NCBI GenBank assembly: GCA_041890495.1
Contig: CP169086.1
Span: 2,108,001 to 2,172,000 of the forward strand
Direction of reading: 5' to 3'
Length of the DNA: 64,000 nt
From: Escherichia boydii
Lineage (GTDB): Bacteria; Pseudomonadota; Gammaproteobacteria; Enterobacterales; Enterobacteriaceae
In this document: piece by piece, positions 1-8,565 of the stretch
Position numbering within the stretch: the stretch's first letter is position 1
Layout: the number at the start of each line of letters is the position of its first letter
Translations under genes and position numbers: made by a program
Notes under the pieces: model-generated
The model's input: only the letters and a program-made list of their open reading frames with translations
What the model was told of the DNA's origin: nothing
The model's database searches: none

Positions 1-4
1 TTTT

Positions 5-37
5 GCCGGATGGCACTGCGTTTACCCGGTCTACAAC
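5..37. repeat. REP-like palindromic element
   Basis: The first bases carry a REP-type half-palindrome (GCCGGATGGC, then GTTTACCCGGTCTAC) just beyond the stop codon of the DoxX gene. REP elements typically lie in 3' intergenic positions like this. Only one unit is visible, and a partner may lie outside the window. Confidence 0.6.
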
Positions 38-41
38 CGCC

Positions 42-476
42 CTACCGCCACGCGGGCGCTTTCCCTAACGCAAACCGCCCCGCTCCTAAAAACGCGACCG
101 CCAGCGAGCCGATAAAGAAGTACACCAGGCTTTCAATCGCCCATGCGCCTACCTTATCGAGGGCGAGCGTTTCACCCATTCCCACCATCAGCCACGCCAC
201 AATCATCGTAAAGGCCAGCACCAGCGCGGCAGGGCGCGTAAGGAGCCCGACAATAATCAGGATCGGTGCCACCACTTCGCCAATCAACACGCCGTAGGCG
301 ATAAATCCCGGCAACCCTTTTTCCACCAGCATGCCGCTGATAAAGCCCACCCCGCCAAAAAGCTTGTGCAAACCGTGAAAGAGCATCAGCCCGCCGACGG
401 CAAGTCGTAACAAGAGTTTGCCAAGATCGTCGCACGATAGCTTTTCATTAACAGCAATTAACAATGATTTAACCAT
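42..476 (-). CDS. DoxX family inner-membrane protein
   Basis: A 144-residue protein with four predicted hydrophobic segments (roughly residues 18-38, 52-80, 85-100 and 112-133). It has the DoxX signature region near the N-terminus (LLLRLAVGGLMLFHGLHKL). DoxX proteins are small membrane proteins; some work in redox or thiol-stress complexes, and the substrate here is unknown. It is divergent from poxB with about 150 bp between. In E. coli K-12 this flank of poxB holds hcp-hcr, so the gene is a lineage difference. Length and topology fit the family; function is not assigned. Confidence 0.8.
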   Translation of the reverse strand: MVKSLLIAVNEKLSCDDLGKLLLRLAVGGLMLFHGLHKLFGGVGFISGMLVEKGLPGFIAYGVLIGEVVAPILIIVGLLTRPAALVLAFTMIVAWLMVGMGETLALDKVGAWAIESLVYFFIGSLAVAFLGAGRFALGKAPAWR

Positions 477-628
477 TTGAAATCATTCCTTTTTTTAACA
501 GTGACACCACCAGATTATGCCGAATAATTGCGCATGAAAAGCACCTTTTAATTGGGATGATGCGACGGGCAATACGGAGACTTTCTTCTAAGCTTGTAAG
601 CGATATCACAAAAAGGAGATGGAGAACC

Positions 629-2347
629 ATGAAACAAACGGTTGCAGCTTATATCGCCAAAACACTCGAATCGGCAGGGGTGAAACGCATCTGGGGAGTC
701 ACAGGCGACTCTCTGAACGGTCTTAGTGACAGTCTTAATCGCATGGGCACCATCGAGTGGATGTCCACCCGCCACGAAGAAGTGGCGGCCTTTGCCGCTG
801 GCGCTGAAGCACAACTTAGCGGAGAACTGGCGGTCTGCGCCGGATCGTGCGGCCCCGGCAACCTGCACTTAATCAACGGCCTGTTCGATTGCCACCGCAA
901 TCACGTTCCGGTACTGGCGATTGCCGCTCATATTCCCTCCAGCGAAATTGGCAGCGGCTATTTCCAGGAAACCCACCCACAAGAGCTATTCCGCGAATGT
1001 AGTCACTATTGCGAGCTGGTTTCCAGCCCGGAGCAGATCCCACAAGTACTGGCGATTGCCATGCGCAAAGCGGTGCTTAACCGTGGCGTTTCGGTTGTCG
1101 TGTTACCAGGCGACGTGGCGTTAAAACCTGCGCCAGAAGGGGTAACCATGCACTGGTATCATGCGCCACAACCAGTCGTGACGCCGGAAGAAGAAGAGTT
1201 ACGCAAACTGGCGCAACTGCTGCGTTATTCCAGCAATATCGCCCTGATGTGTGGCAGCGGCTGCGCGGGGGCGCATAAAGAGTTAGTTGAGTTTGCCGGG
1301 AAAATTAAAGCGCCTATTGTTCATGCCCTGCGCGGTAAAGAACATGTCGAATACGATAATCCGTATGATGTTGGAATGACCGGGTTAATCGGCTTCTCGT
1401 CAGGTTTTCACACTATGATGAATGCCGATACGTTAGTGCTGCTCGGCACGCAATTTCCCTACCGCGCCTTCTACCCGACCGATGCCAAAATCATTCAGAT
1501 TGATATCAATCCAGCCAGCATCGGCGCGCATAGCAAGGTAGATATGGCGCTGGTCGGCGATATCAAATCAACCCTGCGTGCATTGCTGCCACTGGTGGAA
1601 GAAAAAGCCGATCGCAAATTTCTGGATAAAGCGCTGGAAGATTACCGCGATGCCCGCAAAGGGCTGGACGATTTAGCTAAACCGAGCGAGAAAGCCATTC
1701 ACCCGCAATATCTGGCGCAGCAAATTAGTCATTTTGCCGCCGATGACGCAATCTTTACCTGTGACGTCGGCACGCCAACAGTATGGGCAGCGCGTTATCT
1801 AAAAATGAACGGCAAGCGTCGCCTGTTAGGTTCGTTTAACCACGGTTCGATGGCTAACGCCATGCCGCAGGCGCTGGGTGCGCAGGCGACAGAGCCAGAA
1901 CGTCAGGTGGTCGCCATGTGCGGCGATGGCGGTTTTAGCATGTTGATGGGCGATTTCCTCTCAGTAGTGCAGATGAAACTGCCAGTGAAAATTGTCGTCT
2001 TTAACAACAGCGTGCTGGGCTTTGTGGCGATGGAGATGAAAGCTGGTGGCTATTTGACTGACGGCACCGAACTACACGACACAAACTTTGCCCGCATTGC
2101 CGAAGCGTGCGGCATTACGGGTATCCGTGTAGAAAAAGCGTCTGAAGTTGATGAAGCCCTGCAACGCGCCTTCTCCATCGACGGTCCGGTGCTGGTGGAT
2201 GTGGTGGTCGCCAAAGAAGAGTTAGCCATTCCACCGCAGATCAAACTCGAACAGGCCAAAGGATTTAGCTTGTATATGTTGCGCGCAATCATCAGCGGAC
2301 GCGGCGATGAAGTGATCGAACTGGCGAAAACGAACTGGCTAAGGTAA
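629..2347 (+). CDS. poxB: pyruvate dehydrogenase (ubiquinone) / pyruvate oxidase PoxB
   Basis: A 572-residue ThDP- and FAD-dependent flavoprotein. It decarboxylates pyruvate to acetate and CO2 and passes electrons to ubiquinone at the inner membrane. Visible features are the N-terminal ThDP-fold with the catalytic Glu of the RHEEVAAFAA segment, a central FAD domain, the C-terminal ThDP/Mg motif starting GDGGFSM and ending in FNN, and the C-terminal lipid-binding tail. The start is the ATG at 629, preceded by AAGGAGATGGAG; this gives the standard 572 aa, whereas an in-frame upstream ATG would add 24 residues. The sequence appears essentially identical to K-12 PoxB. In E. coli poxB is under RpoS control. 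It is followed 36 bp later by ltaE. Confidence 0.97.
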   Translation: MKQTVAAYIAKTLESAGVKRIWGVTGDSLNGLSDSLNRMGTIEWMSTRHEEVAAFAAGAEAQLSGELAVCAGSCGPGNLHLINGLFDCHRNHVPVLAIAAHIPSSEIGSGYFQETHPQELFRECSHYCELVSSPEQIPQVLAIAMRKAVLNRGVSVVVLPGDVALKPAPEGVTMHWYHAPQPVVTPEEEELRKLAQLLRYSSNIALMCGSGCAGAHKELVEFAGKIKAPIVHALRGKEHVEYDNPYDVGMTGLIGFSSGFHTMMNADTLVLLGTQFPYRAFYPTDAKIIQIDINPASIGAHSKVDMALVGDIKSTLRALLPLVEEKADRKFLDKALEDYRDARKGLDDLAKPSEKAIHPQYLAQQISHFAADDAIFTCDVGTPTVWAARYLKMNGKRRLLGSFNHGSMANAMPQALGAQATEPERQVVAMCGDGGFSMLMGDFLSVVQMKLPVKIVVFNNSVLGFVAMEMKAGGYLTDGTELHDTNFARIAEACGITGIRVEKASEVDEALQRAFSIDGPVLVDVVVAKEELAIPPQIKLEQAKGFSLYMLRAIISGRGDEVIELAKTNWLR

Positions 2348-2383
2348 AAAGGGTGGCATTTCCCGTCATAATAAGGACATGCC

Positions 2384-3385
2384 ATGATTGATTTACGCAG
2401 TGATACCGTTACCCGACCGAGCCGCGCCATGCTCGAAGCGATGATGGCCGCCCCGGTTGGGGACGACGTTTACGGAGACGACCCTACCGTTAATGCTCTG
2501 CAGGACTATGCAGCAGAGCTTTCCGGTAAAGAAGCCGCCATTTTTCTGCCTACCGGCACTCAGGCCAACCTGGTCGCTCTGCTCAGTCACTGCGAACGTG
2601 GCGAAGAGTATATTGTCGGTCAGGCCGCGCATAACTATCTGTTTGAAGCCGGTGGCGCAGCGGTGCTGGGCAGTATTCAGCCGCAACCCATCGACGCGGC
2701 TGCCGACGGCACGCTACCGCTGGATAAAGTGGCGATGAAAATCAAACCCGACGATATCCATTTCGCCCGCACCAAATTACTCAGTCTGGAAAACACCCAC
2801 AACGGCAAAGTGCTGCCGCGTGAATACCTGAAAGAAGCATGGGAATTTACCCGCGAGCGCAATCTGGCGCTGCATGTTGACGGTGCGCGCATCTTTAATG
2901 CCGTGGTGGCTTACGGCTGCGAACTGAAAGAGATCACGCAATATTGTGATTCGTTCACCATTTGCCTGTCGAAAGGTCTTGGGACGCCAGTCGGTTCATT
3001 ACTCGTCGGTAATCGTGATTACATTAAACGTGCCATCCGCTGGCGGAAAATGGCCGGTGGCGGGATGCGTCAGTCCGGGATTCTGGCTGCCGCCGGGATG
3101 TATGCCCTGAAAAATAACGTCGCACGGTTGCAGGAAGATCACGACAACGCCGCCTGGATGGCGGAGCAACTGCGTGAAGCAGGCGCGGATGTGATGCGTC
3201 AGGACACTAATATGCTGTTTGTTCGCGTCGGGGAAGAAAATGCTGCCGCGTTAGGCGAATACATGAAAGCGAGAAACGTGCTGATTAACGCCTCGCCGAT
3301 TGTCCGCCTGGTGACGCATCTTGACGTCTCGCGCGAACAACTGGCGGAAGTCGCCGCCCACTGGCGCGCATTCCTGGCGCGTTAA
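2384..3385 (+). CDS. ltaE: low-specificity L-threonine aldolase
   Basis: A 333-residue PLP enzyme of fold type I that cleaves L-threonine and L-allo-threonine to glycine and acetaldehyde. The PLP lysine is Lys197 in the CLSKGLG motif; HVDGAR supplies the cofactor-binding Asp. The N-terminal RSDTVTRP motif is typical of the family. Length equals E. coli LtaE. It lies downstream of poxB and 10 bp upstream of ybjT, consistent with one transcript. Confidence 0.97.
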   Translation: MIDLRSDTVTRPSRAMLEAMMAAPVGDDVYGDDPTVNALQDYAAELSGKEAAIFLPTGTQANLVALLSHCERGEEYIVGQAAHNYLFEAGGAAVLGSIQPQPIDAAADGTLPLDKVAMKIKPDDIHFARTKLLSLENTHNGKVLPREYLKEAWEFTRERNLALHVDGARIFNAVVAYGCELKEITQYCDSFTICLSKGLGTPVGSLLVGNRDYIKRAIRWRKMAGGGMRQSGILAAAGMYALKNNVARLQEDHDNAAWMAEQLREAGADVMRQDTNMLFVRVGEENAAALGEYMKARNVLINASPIVRLVTHLDVSREQLAEVAAHWRAFLAR

Positions 3386-3395
3386 GGAGAGAGAC

Positions 3396-4826
3396 GTGCC
3401 GCAACGCATTTTAGTTCTCGGTGCCAGTGGCTACATTGGTCAGCATCTGGTGCGCACACTCAGCCAGCAAGGGCATCAGATCCTGGCGGCGGCACGTCAT
3501 GTCGACAGGCTTGCAAAGCTGCAACTGGCAAACGTCAGTTGCCATAAAGTCGATCTCAGCTGGCCGGATAACCTTCCGGCCCTGTTGCAGGATATCGATA
3601 CCGTCTATTTTCTGGTGCACAGCATGGGCGAAGGCGGCGATTTTATCGCTCAGGAGCGCCAGGTGGCTCTCAACGTCCGCGATGCGCTACGTGAAGTACC
3701 AGTTAAGCAATTAATCTTTCTCAGTTCGTTGCAGGCCCCGCCACATGAGCAGTCGGATCATCTGCGTGCTCGTCAGGCTACGGCGGACATTCTTCGTGAA
3801 GCGAATGTACCTGTGACCGAACTTCGGGCCGGAATTATCGTTGGCGCAGGTTCAGCGGCGTTCGAAGTCATGCGCGATATGGTCTACAACCTGCCAGTGT
3901 TAACGCCGCCACGCTGGGTACGTTCACGCACCACGCCCATCGCGCTGGAAAACTTGCTGCACTATCTGGTGGCGTTGTTAGATCATCCGGCCAGCGAACA
4001 CCGCATCTTCGAAGCCGCCGGACCAGAGGTGCTCAGTTATCAGCAACAGTTTGAACATTTTATGGCGGTGAGCGGTAAGCGCCGCTGGTTGATCCCCATC
4101 CCCCTCCCCACCCGCTGGATTTCGGTGTGGTTTCTCAATGTGATTACTTCCGTACCGCCCACCACCGCCAGGGCGTTGATTCAGGGGCTGAAACACGATC
4201 TGCTGGCGGATGATACCGCGCTACGTGCACTCATCCCACAACGGCTGATCGCTTTCGATGACGCGGTACGTAGCACGTTGAAAGAGGAAGAAAAACTGGT
4301 CAACTCCAGCGACTGGGGCTACGACGCTCAGGCCTTTGCCCGCTGGCGACCGGAGTACGGTTATTTCGCCAAACAGGCGGGGTTTACCGTTAAAACGTCC
4401 GCCAGCCTTGCGGCTTTATGGCAGGTGGTGAACCAAATCGGCGGTAAAGAGCGTTATTTCTTTGGCAATATTTTGTGGCAGACACGGGCGTTGATGGACC
4501 GCGCGATCGGTCATAAGCTGGCGAAAGGCCGCCCGGAGCGCGAATATTTACAGACTGGCGATGCGGTGGATAGCTGGAAAGTGATTGTCGTTGAACCGGA
4601 AAAACAACTTACGTTGTTATTTGGCATGAAAGCGCCGGGGCTGGGACGACTGTGTTTTAGCCTGGAAGATAAAGGCGACTATCGTACTATCGATGTCCGC
4701 GCTTTCTGGCATCCGCACGGTATGCCGGGGCTGTTTTACTGGTTATTGATGATCCCCGCGCATCTGTTTATTTTTCGCGGAATGGCAAAACAAATCGCCA
4801 GACTGGCAGAACAAAGCACAGATTAA
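3396..4826 (+). CDS. ybjT: NAD(P)-binding DUF2867 protein YbjT
   Basis: A 476-residue protein with an N-terminal Rossmann fold of the atypical SDR/NmrA type ([13 protein letters not shown] at residues 5-17) and a C-terminal DUF2867 region ending in a hydrophobic segment (about 445-465). The GTG at 3396 is chosen as start because GGAGAGAG lies just upstream and it gives the K-12 length; the frame is open further upstream into ltaE. The biochemical role is not established. It sits between ltaE and ybjS. Confidence 0.93.
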
Positions 4827-4924
4827 TCGACAAAACCTGCGTTATTCTTTCATGTTTCCCATTGCATCATGGGGGAAATCACGGAAGAATGCGCACGTTA
4901 TTTTCTCAACAACAGTGGATTGAT

Positions 4925-5938
4925 ATGAAGGTACTGGTTACCGGCGCCACCAGCGGCTTAGGTCGAAACGCGGTAGAGTTTTTATGCCAGAAAGGCATCA
5001 GCGTGCGAGCGACCGGTCGCAACGAGGCAATGGGCAAATTGCTGGAAAAAATGGGCGCAGAGTTTGTTCCGGCGGATCTGACCGAGCTGGTTTCATCACA
5101 AGCTAAAGTGATGCTCGCGGGCATTGATACGCTGTGGCACTGCTCCAGCTTTACCTCACCCTGGGGGACACAACAGGCTTTCGATCTGGCTAACGTTCGC
5201 GCCACTCGCCGCCTGGGTGAATGGGCTGTCGCCTGGGGTGTGCGTAACTTTATTCATATCTCTTCCCCCTCCCTGTACTTCGATTATCACCACCATCGCG
5301 ATATTAAAGAAGATTTTCGCCCTCACCGCTTCGCCAACGAGTTTGCCCGCAGCAAAGCAGCCAGCGAAGAAGTGATCAATATGCTTTCGCAGGCGAATCC
5401 ACAAACGCGCTTTACTATTCTGCGCCCACAAAGTCTGTTCGGACCGCACGATAAAGTCTTTATTCCCCGTCTGGCGCATATGATGCACCACTACGGCAGT
5501 ATTCTGTTACCGCATGGCGGCAGTGCGCTGGTCGATATGACCTACTATGAAAATGCCGTGCACGCAATGTGGCTGGCAAGCCAGGAAGCCTGCGATAAGC
5601 TACCTTCCGGGCGTGTGTACAACATCACCAACGGCGAGCATCGCACACTGCGCAGCATCGTGCAGAAGCTGATCGACGAGTTGAATATTGACTGTCGTAT
5701 TCGTTCCATCCCCTACCCGATGCTGGATATGATCGCCCGCAGCATGGAGCGTTTAGGCAATAAATCGGCCAAAGAACCTGCGCTGACGCATTACGGCGTA
5801 TCGAAGCTTAACTTTGATTTCACGCTGGATATTTCGCGGGCAGAGAACGAGCTGGGATATAAACCGGTCGTGACCCTGGATGAAGGGATTATGCGTACGG
5901 CGGCGTGGCTGCGGGATCACGGGAAGCTTCCTCGGTAG
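4925..5938 (+). CDS. ybjS: NAD-dependent epimerase/dehydratase family protein YbjS
   Basis: A 337-residue extended SDR. The N-terminal VTGATSGLGRNAVEFL is the NAD-binding glycine motif. The family YxxxK is replaced by an F-A-R-S-K segment around residues 139-143, as in E. coli YbjS. The ATG at 4925 gives the K-12 length. The substrate is unknown; the related YbjT precedes it. It is the last gene of the E. coli-like block before the type II secretion island and ends at a clear terminator. Confidence 0.93.
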   Translation: MKVLVTGATSGLGRNAVEFLCQKGISVRATGRNEAMGKLLEKMGAEFVPADLTELVSSQAKVMLAGIDTLWHCSSFTSPWGTQQAFDLANVRATRRLGEWAVAWGVRNFIHISSPSLYFDYHHHRDIKEDFRPHRFANEFARSKAASEEVINMLSQANPQTRFTILRPQSLFGPHDKVFIPRLAHMMHHYGSILLPHGGSALVDMTYYENAVHAMWLASQEACDKLPSGRVYNITNGEHRTLRSIVQKLIDELNIDCRIRSIPYPMLDMIARSMERLGNKSAKEPALTHYGVSKLNFDFTLDISRAENELGYKPVVTLDEGIMRTAAWLRDHGKLPR

Positions 5939-5968
5939 ATCTGGTCCTGCAGTTTACGATGGAAAATA

Positions 5969-5998
5969 AAACGGCAACCCGAAGGTTGCCGTTTGTCA
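5969..5998. terminator. Rho-independent terminator between convergent ybjS and chitinase
   Basis: A perfect 8-bp stem (CGGCAACC / GGTTGCCG) with a CGAA tetraloop. It is flanked by A-rich sequence on the left and T-rich on the right, so it can serve both converging transcripts. Confidence 0.85.
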
Positions 5999-6007
5999 TT
6001 TTGGTGA

Positions 6008-7837
6008 TTACAGGGCAGTCCACGCATCCTGCCATGCAATCCCTTTACCTGGCTCGTAGTAGGATGGCGCGTTATTGCACCAGCCGCTGTACGGATAAGG
6101 TTTGCACTGGAACAGCTGGCCGCGGTTGTTAACGATATCGCCTGCTTTCCATTTGGTTTTGGAGGTCCACGTCGGGTAAGTCCCGGTCTGGCCGCCGTTG
6201 GTCTGCTTAGCCTGTACGTTCAGCGTATAGGTGGTGGTGCTGCTCAGCTCGCCGTCACTGACGGTAAGGTTGATCGGGTACTGCGTCGCCGCTGCCACTT
6301 CCGGTGCATTGAAGGTAATAATTGCTTTATCTTCGCCGCTTACGGTCTGGCCGTTTGGAGCCGTCCAGGTATAAGTCAGGTGGTTACCGTCTTCATCAGT
6401 TGAGCCAGACGCGTTCAGAGAAACAGATTTACCCGCTTCAACCGCCCCCACCGGACCGGCGATTTTTGCTACCGGCGCATGGTTTACCGGCGCTGGCGTA
6501 TTATCGTCCGGAGCCGGGGTGTTATCGTCTGGCACCGGCGTGGTGTTGCCTTCGTCCGCTGGGTCGACAGGGGTCGGCGTCGGGGCTGGCGTGACGCTGC
6601 CGCCGTCGGAAGTCCCGTCTTCACCCACCACCTTCACATTGAAGAAATGCTTCACGCATTTGGAGTAGTCACCCTCTTTAAAGGCGCTGAATGGCGTCTG
6701 GTAGCCCACCAGCTGGCAAGAGTAGGTCTGGCCTGACGGGGTATCCGCGCTCCATCCCCAGTCCTGTTCCCAATAGATCTTCAGCGCGCCGGCACCGCCT
6801 TCGTCGAACTGCTTCATGTTGGCGCAGCCCAGCACTTCGTTAGACGGAACAGGCACTTTCAGGTAGTTAGCAAACTCTTTGTAATATTTGATACGGTTTT
6901 GAGACTGGGCGATCTCAGTCGGGCCGCCACACTCCACGCCGCCGTTGATGATCTGCGTGGTCACGCCGAAGCCCGGTACCAGACCATTCGCCTTATCGTG
7001 AGCGTTCGGCTGCCAGGTGCCGTCGATAACCTGCAGCATGCTCGGTTTTGGCGGCTGCGGGTAGGCGAAGAAGAAGATCGCGGAAGCAAGGTTCAGCCAG
7101 GTGTCAGCCACCAGCTCAGGTTTTTCCAGCAGTACACGGACGTCGCCGTACATCGCTTCAGAGAACGGGCCGTAGTTGTAGTTATAGGAGAGCTGTTTCG
7201 CACCGCGGCCAAAGTAGCTAACGAAATCGCCATCTTTGTCTTTACCGCACGGCCAGGTCTGACCCTGCCAGACATCCGGGTTACATTCGCCGTTATAGCC
7301 GCCCTTCTGACCTTCGCTCCAGCCCATCTCACGCACGTAAACGAGCGCCTGACGCCACTCGGCTTCCGGACGCCAGGACTCGTGGCCGCCAGTTTCCTGC
7401 GCGAAGTGCGCGAACATGGTTGCCAGAGACTTACGGCAGATGGCATCGCTATTACGACCGTCGGTATAGGTCTGGCACAGTGCCGGGAATTTACCGACCG
7501 CTTTCAGGAAGTTGCTGTAGGTATATTCCGGCGCACGCAGTGGGAAGAGGTATTCCCAGTCGCTGGCCTTGATAATCCCTTCCACGCGCTTGACGTTTTC
7601 CGGGTTTGTCGATTTACCCGGCTCAATTTGTTCCACCAGGCTGTTGTCCAGCGTGCGGATGGTTGACTTCACTGAAGCCATCAGCGGGAAGTTGGTTAAC
7701 TCCTGCTCTTTCTTCTGCAGATCGCTGGCCTTAACGGTGTAAGGTTCGCTGCTGGCCTGCAGCTGGGTTGCCTGAGCCATAAACGGTGCAACGCATGCGC
7801 CCGCGATAAGAACACTGAGTAATGTTCTTTTGTTCAT
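6008..7837 (-). CDS. secreted GH19 chitinase with PKD and carbohydrate-binding domains
   Basis: A 609-residue predicted exoenzyme. It has a signal peptide (about residues 1-22, AQA cut region), a GH19 chitinase domain (about 85-400), a Thr/Pro/Asp-rich linker (about 415-450), a PKD domain (about 454-545) and a C-terminal aromatic-rich CBM5/12-like module (553-609). GH19 hallmarks are the catalytic Glu in HFAQETGGHE (Glu148) and YFGRGAKQLSYNYNY. GH19 enzymes cleave chitin with inversion. The ATG at 7837 heads a typical signal peptide. Location next to gsp genes makes it a likely type II secretion substrate, which is an inference. The linker repeats DDNTPAP and resembles that of the neighbouring GH18 chitinase. 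Confidence 0.92.
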   Translation of the reverse strand: MNKRTLLSVLIAGACVAPFMAQATQLQASSEPYTVKASDLQKKEQELTNFPLMASVKSTIRTLDNSLVEQIEPGKSTNPENVKRVEGIIKASDWEYLFPLRAPEYTYSNFLKAVGKFPALCQTYTDGRNSDAICRKSLATMFAHFAQETGGHESWRPEAEWRQALVYVREMGWSEGQKGGYNGECNPDVWQGQTWPCGKDKDGDFVSYFGRGAKQLSYNYNYGPFSEAMYGDVRVLLEKPELVADTWLNLASAIFFFAYPQPPKPSMLQVIDGTWQPNAHDKANGLVPGFGVTTQIINGGVECGGPTEIAQSQNRIKYYKEFANYLKVPVPSNEVLGCANMKQFDEGGAGALKIYWEQDWGWSADTPSGQTYSCQLVGYQTPFSAFKEGDYSKCVKHFFNVKVVGEDGTSDGGSVTPAPTPTPVDPADEGNTTPVPDDNTPAPDDNTPAPVNHAPVAKIAGPVGAVEAGKSVSLNASGSTDEDGNHLTYTWTAPNGQTVSGEDKAIITFNAPEVAAATQYPINLTVSDGELSSTTTYTLNVQAKQTNGGQTGTYPTWTSKTKWKAGDIVNNRGQLFQCKPYPYSGWCNNAPSYYEPGKGIAWQDAWTAL

Positions 7838-7979
7838 ATAAATGGTCCTCTTAATTATATTAAGGGTCAATAAAAGTTAATTTGTTTCGCGGTTTATTTA
7901 TTAATCATTTAATAAATAAACCAGGGAGCAGTTTTGGTTTTATGAAGAACACCAGTCGGTACTCTTCAAAAAACAAAAA

Positions 7980-8432
7980 TCAATAATAATAACGATTACG
8001 GGTGCTGCGTTTTAACTTCTGATATTTATTCCAGACCTTACGGGCATAAACCATGCGCTGCGCGTAATTCTCTTTTTTCAGCCCCGCGTTATAGGCGCCG
8101 ACCGCCTCCCAGTTATAGCCATAAACTTTAATCATTCCGGATAATATCGATGCGCCAACCATAATTGAGGTGCAGGGCTCGGTAATTAACCGGTACTCAT
8201 TAATGCCTTTTTGCTCCAGCTCGGAAAAATGTGAACTGTTAATCTGCATCAGGCCGACATCACGCGTGCCATCATGATTCTGTCCAATTGCATTGGGATT
8301 CATTCCCGACTCAACATTAGCAATGGCATATAACAGATAAGGATCCACATGATAATAACTGGCGGCTTTATCCCAGCAGTTGGCAAAGACGCTATGGCTT
8401 ATTATCAGCAACAATAAAAATAACGTTTTCAT
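7980..8432 (-). CDS. exported lytic transglycosylase (SLT domain)
   Basis: A 150-residue protein with a signal peptide ending near VFA (residue 17) and a single SLT domain. The catalytic Glu is Glu41 in NVESGMNP; GLMQINSSHF and a YNAG motif follow. These small enzymes, like IagB/PilT-type specialised transglycosylases, open peptidoglycan locally for trans-envelope machines. It sits between two chitinase genes at the end of the gsp cluster, so a role in passing the secreton through the wall is a reasonable inference. Direct action on chitin is an alternative but less likely. Confidence 0.88.
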   Translation of the reverse strand: MKTLFLLLLIISHSVFANCWDKAASYYHVDPYLLYAIANVESGMNPNAIGQNHDGTRDVGLMQINSSHFSELEQKGINEYRLITEPCTSIMVGASILSGMIKVYGYNWEAVGAYNAGLKKENYAQRMVYARKVWNKYQKLKRSTRNRYYY

Positions 8433-8565
8433 TTTCAGTCCGGCTCTTTTTCATTGTCTCCTTACGCGCTTATTGCTCTGTTTCCTGATTTACGGTCCAC
8501 GTCCGTCGCGGGACGTGGACCGTGATGGCGGGCAAGTTCCTTACCCGCATCGTTATGGCAGTGAC

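Noticed and set aside
557..628. Upstream ATG for poxB adding 24 residues
   Set aside because: The ATG at 629 has the better ribosome site and gives the exact family length.
6899..7666. A 255-codon open frame antisense to the GH19 chitinase
   Set aside because: No domain or ribosome site, and the chitinase frame carries all catalytic motifs.
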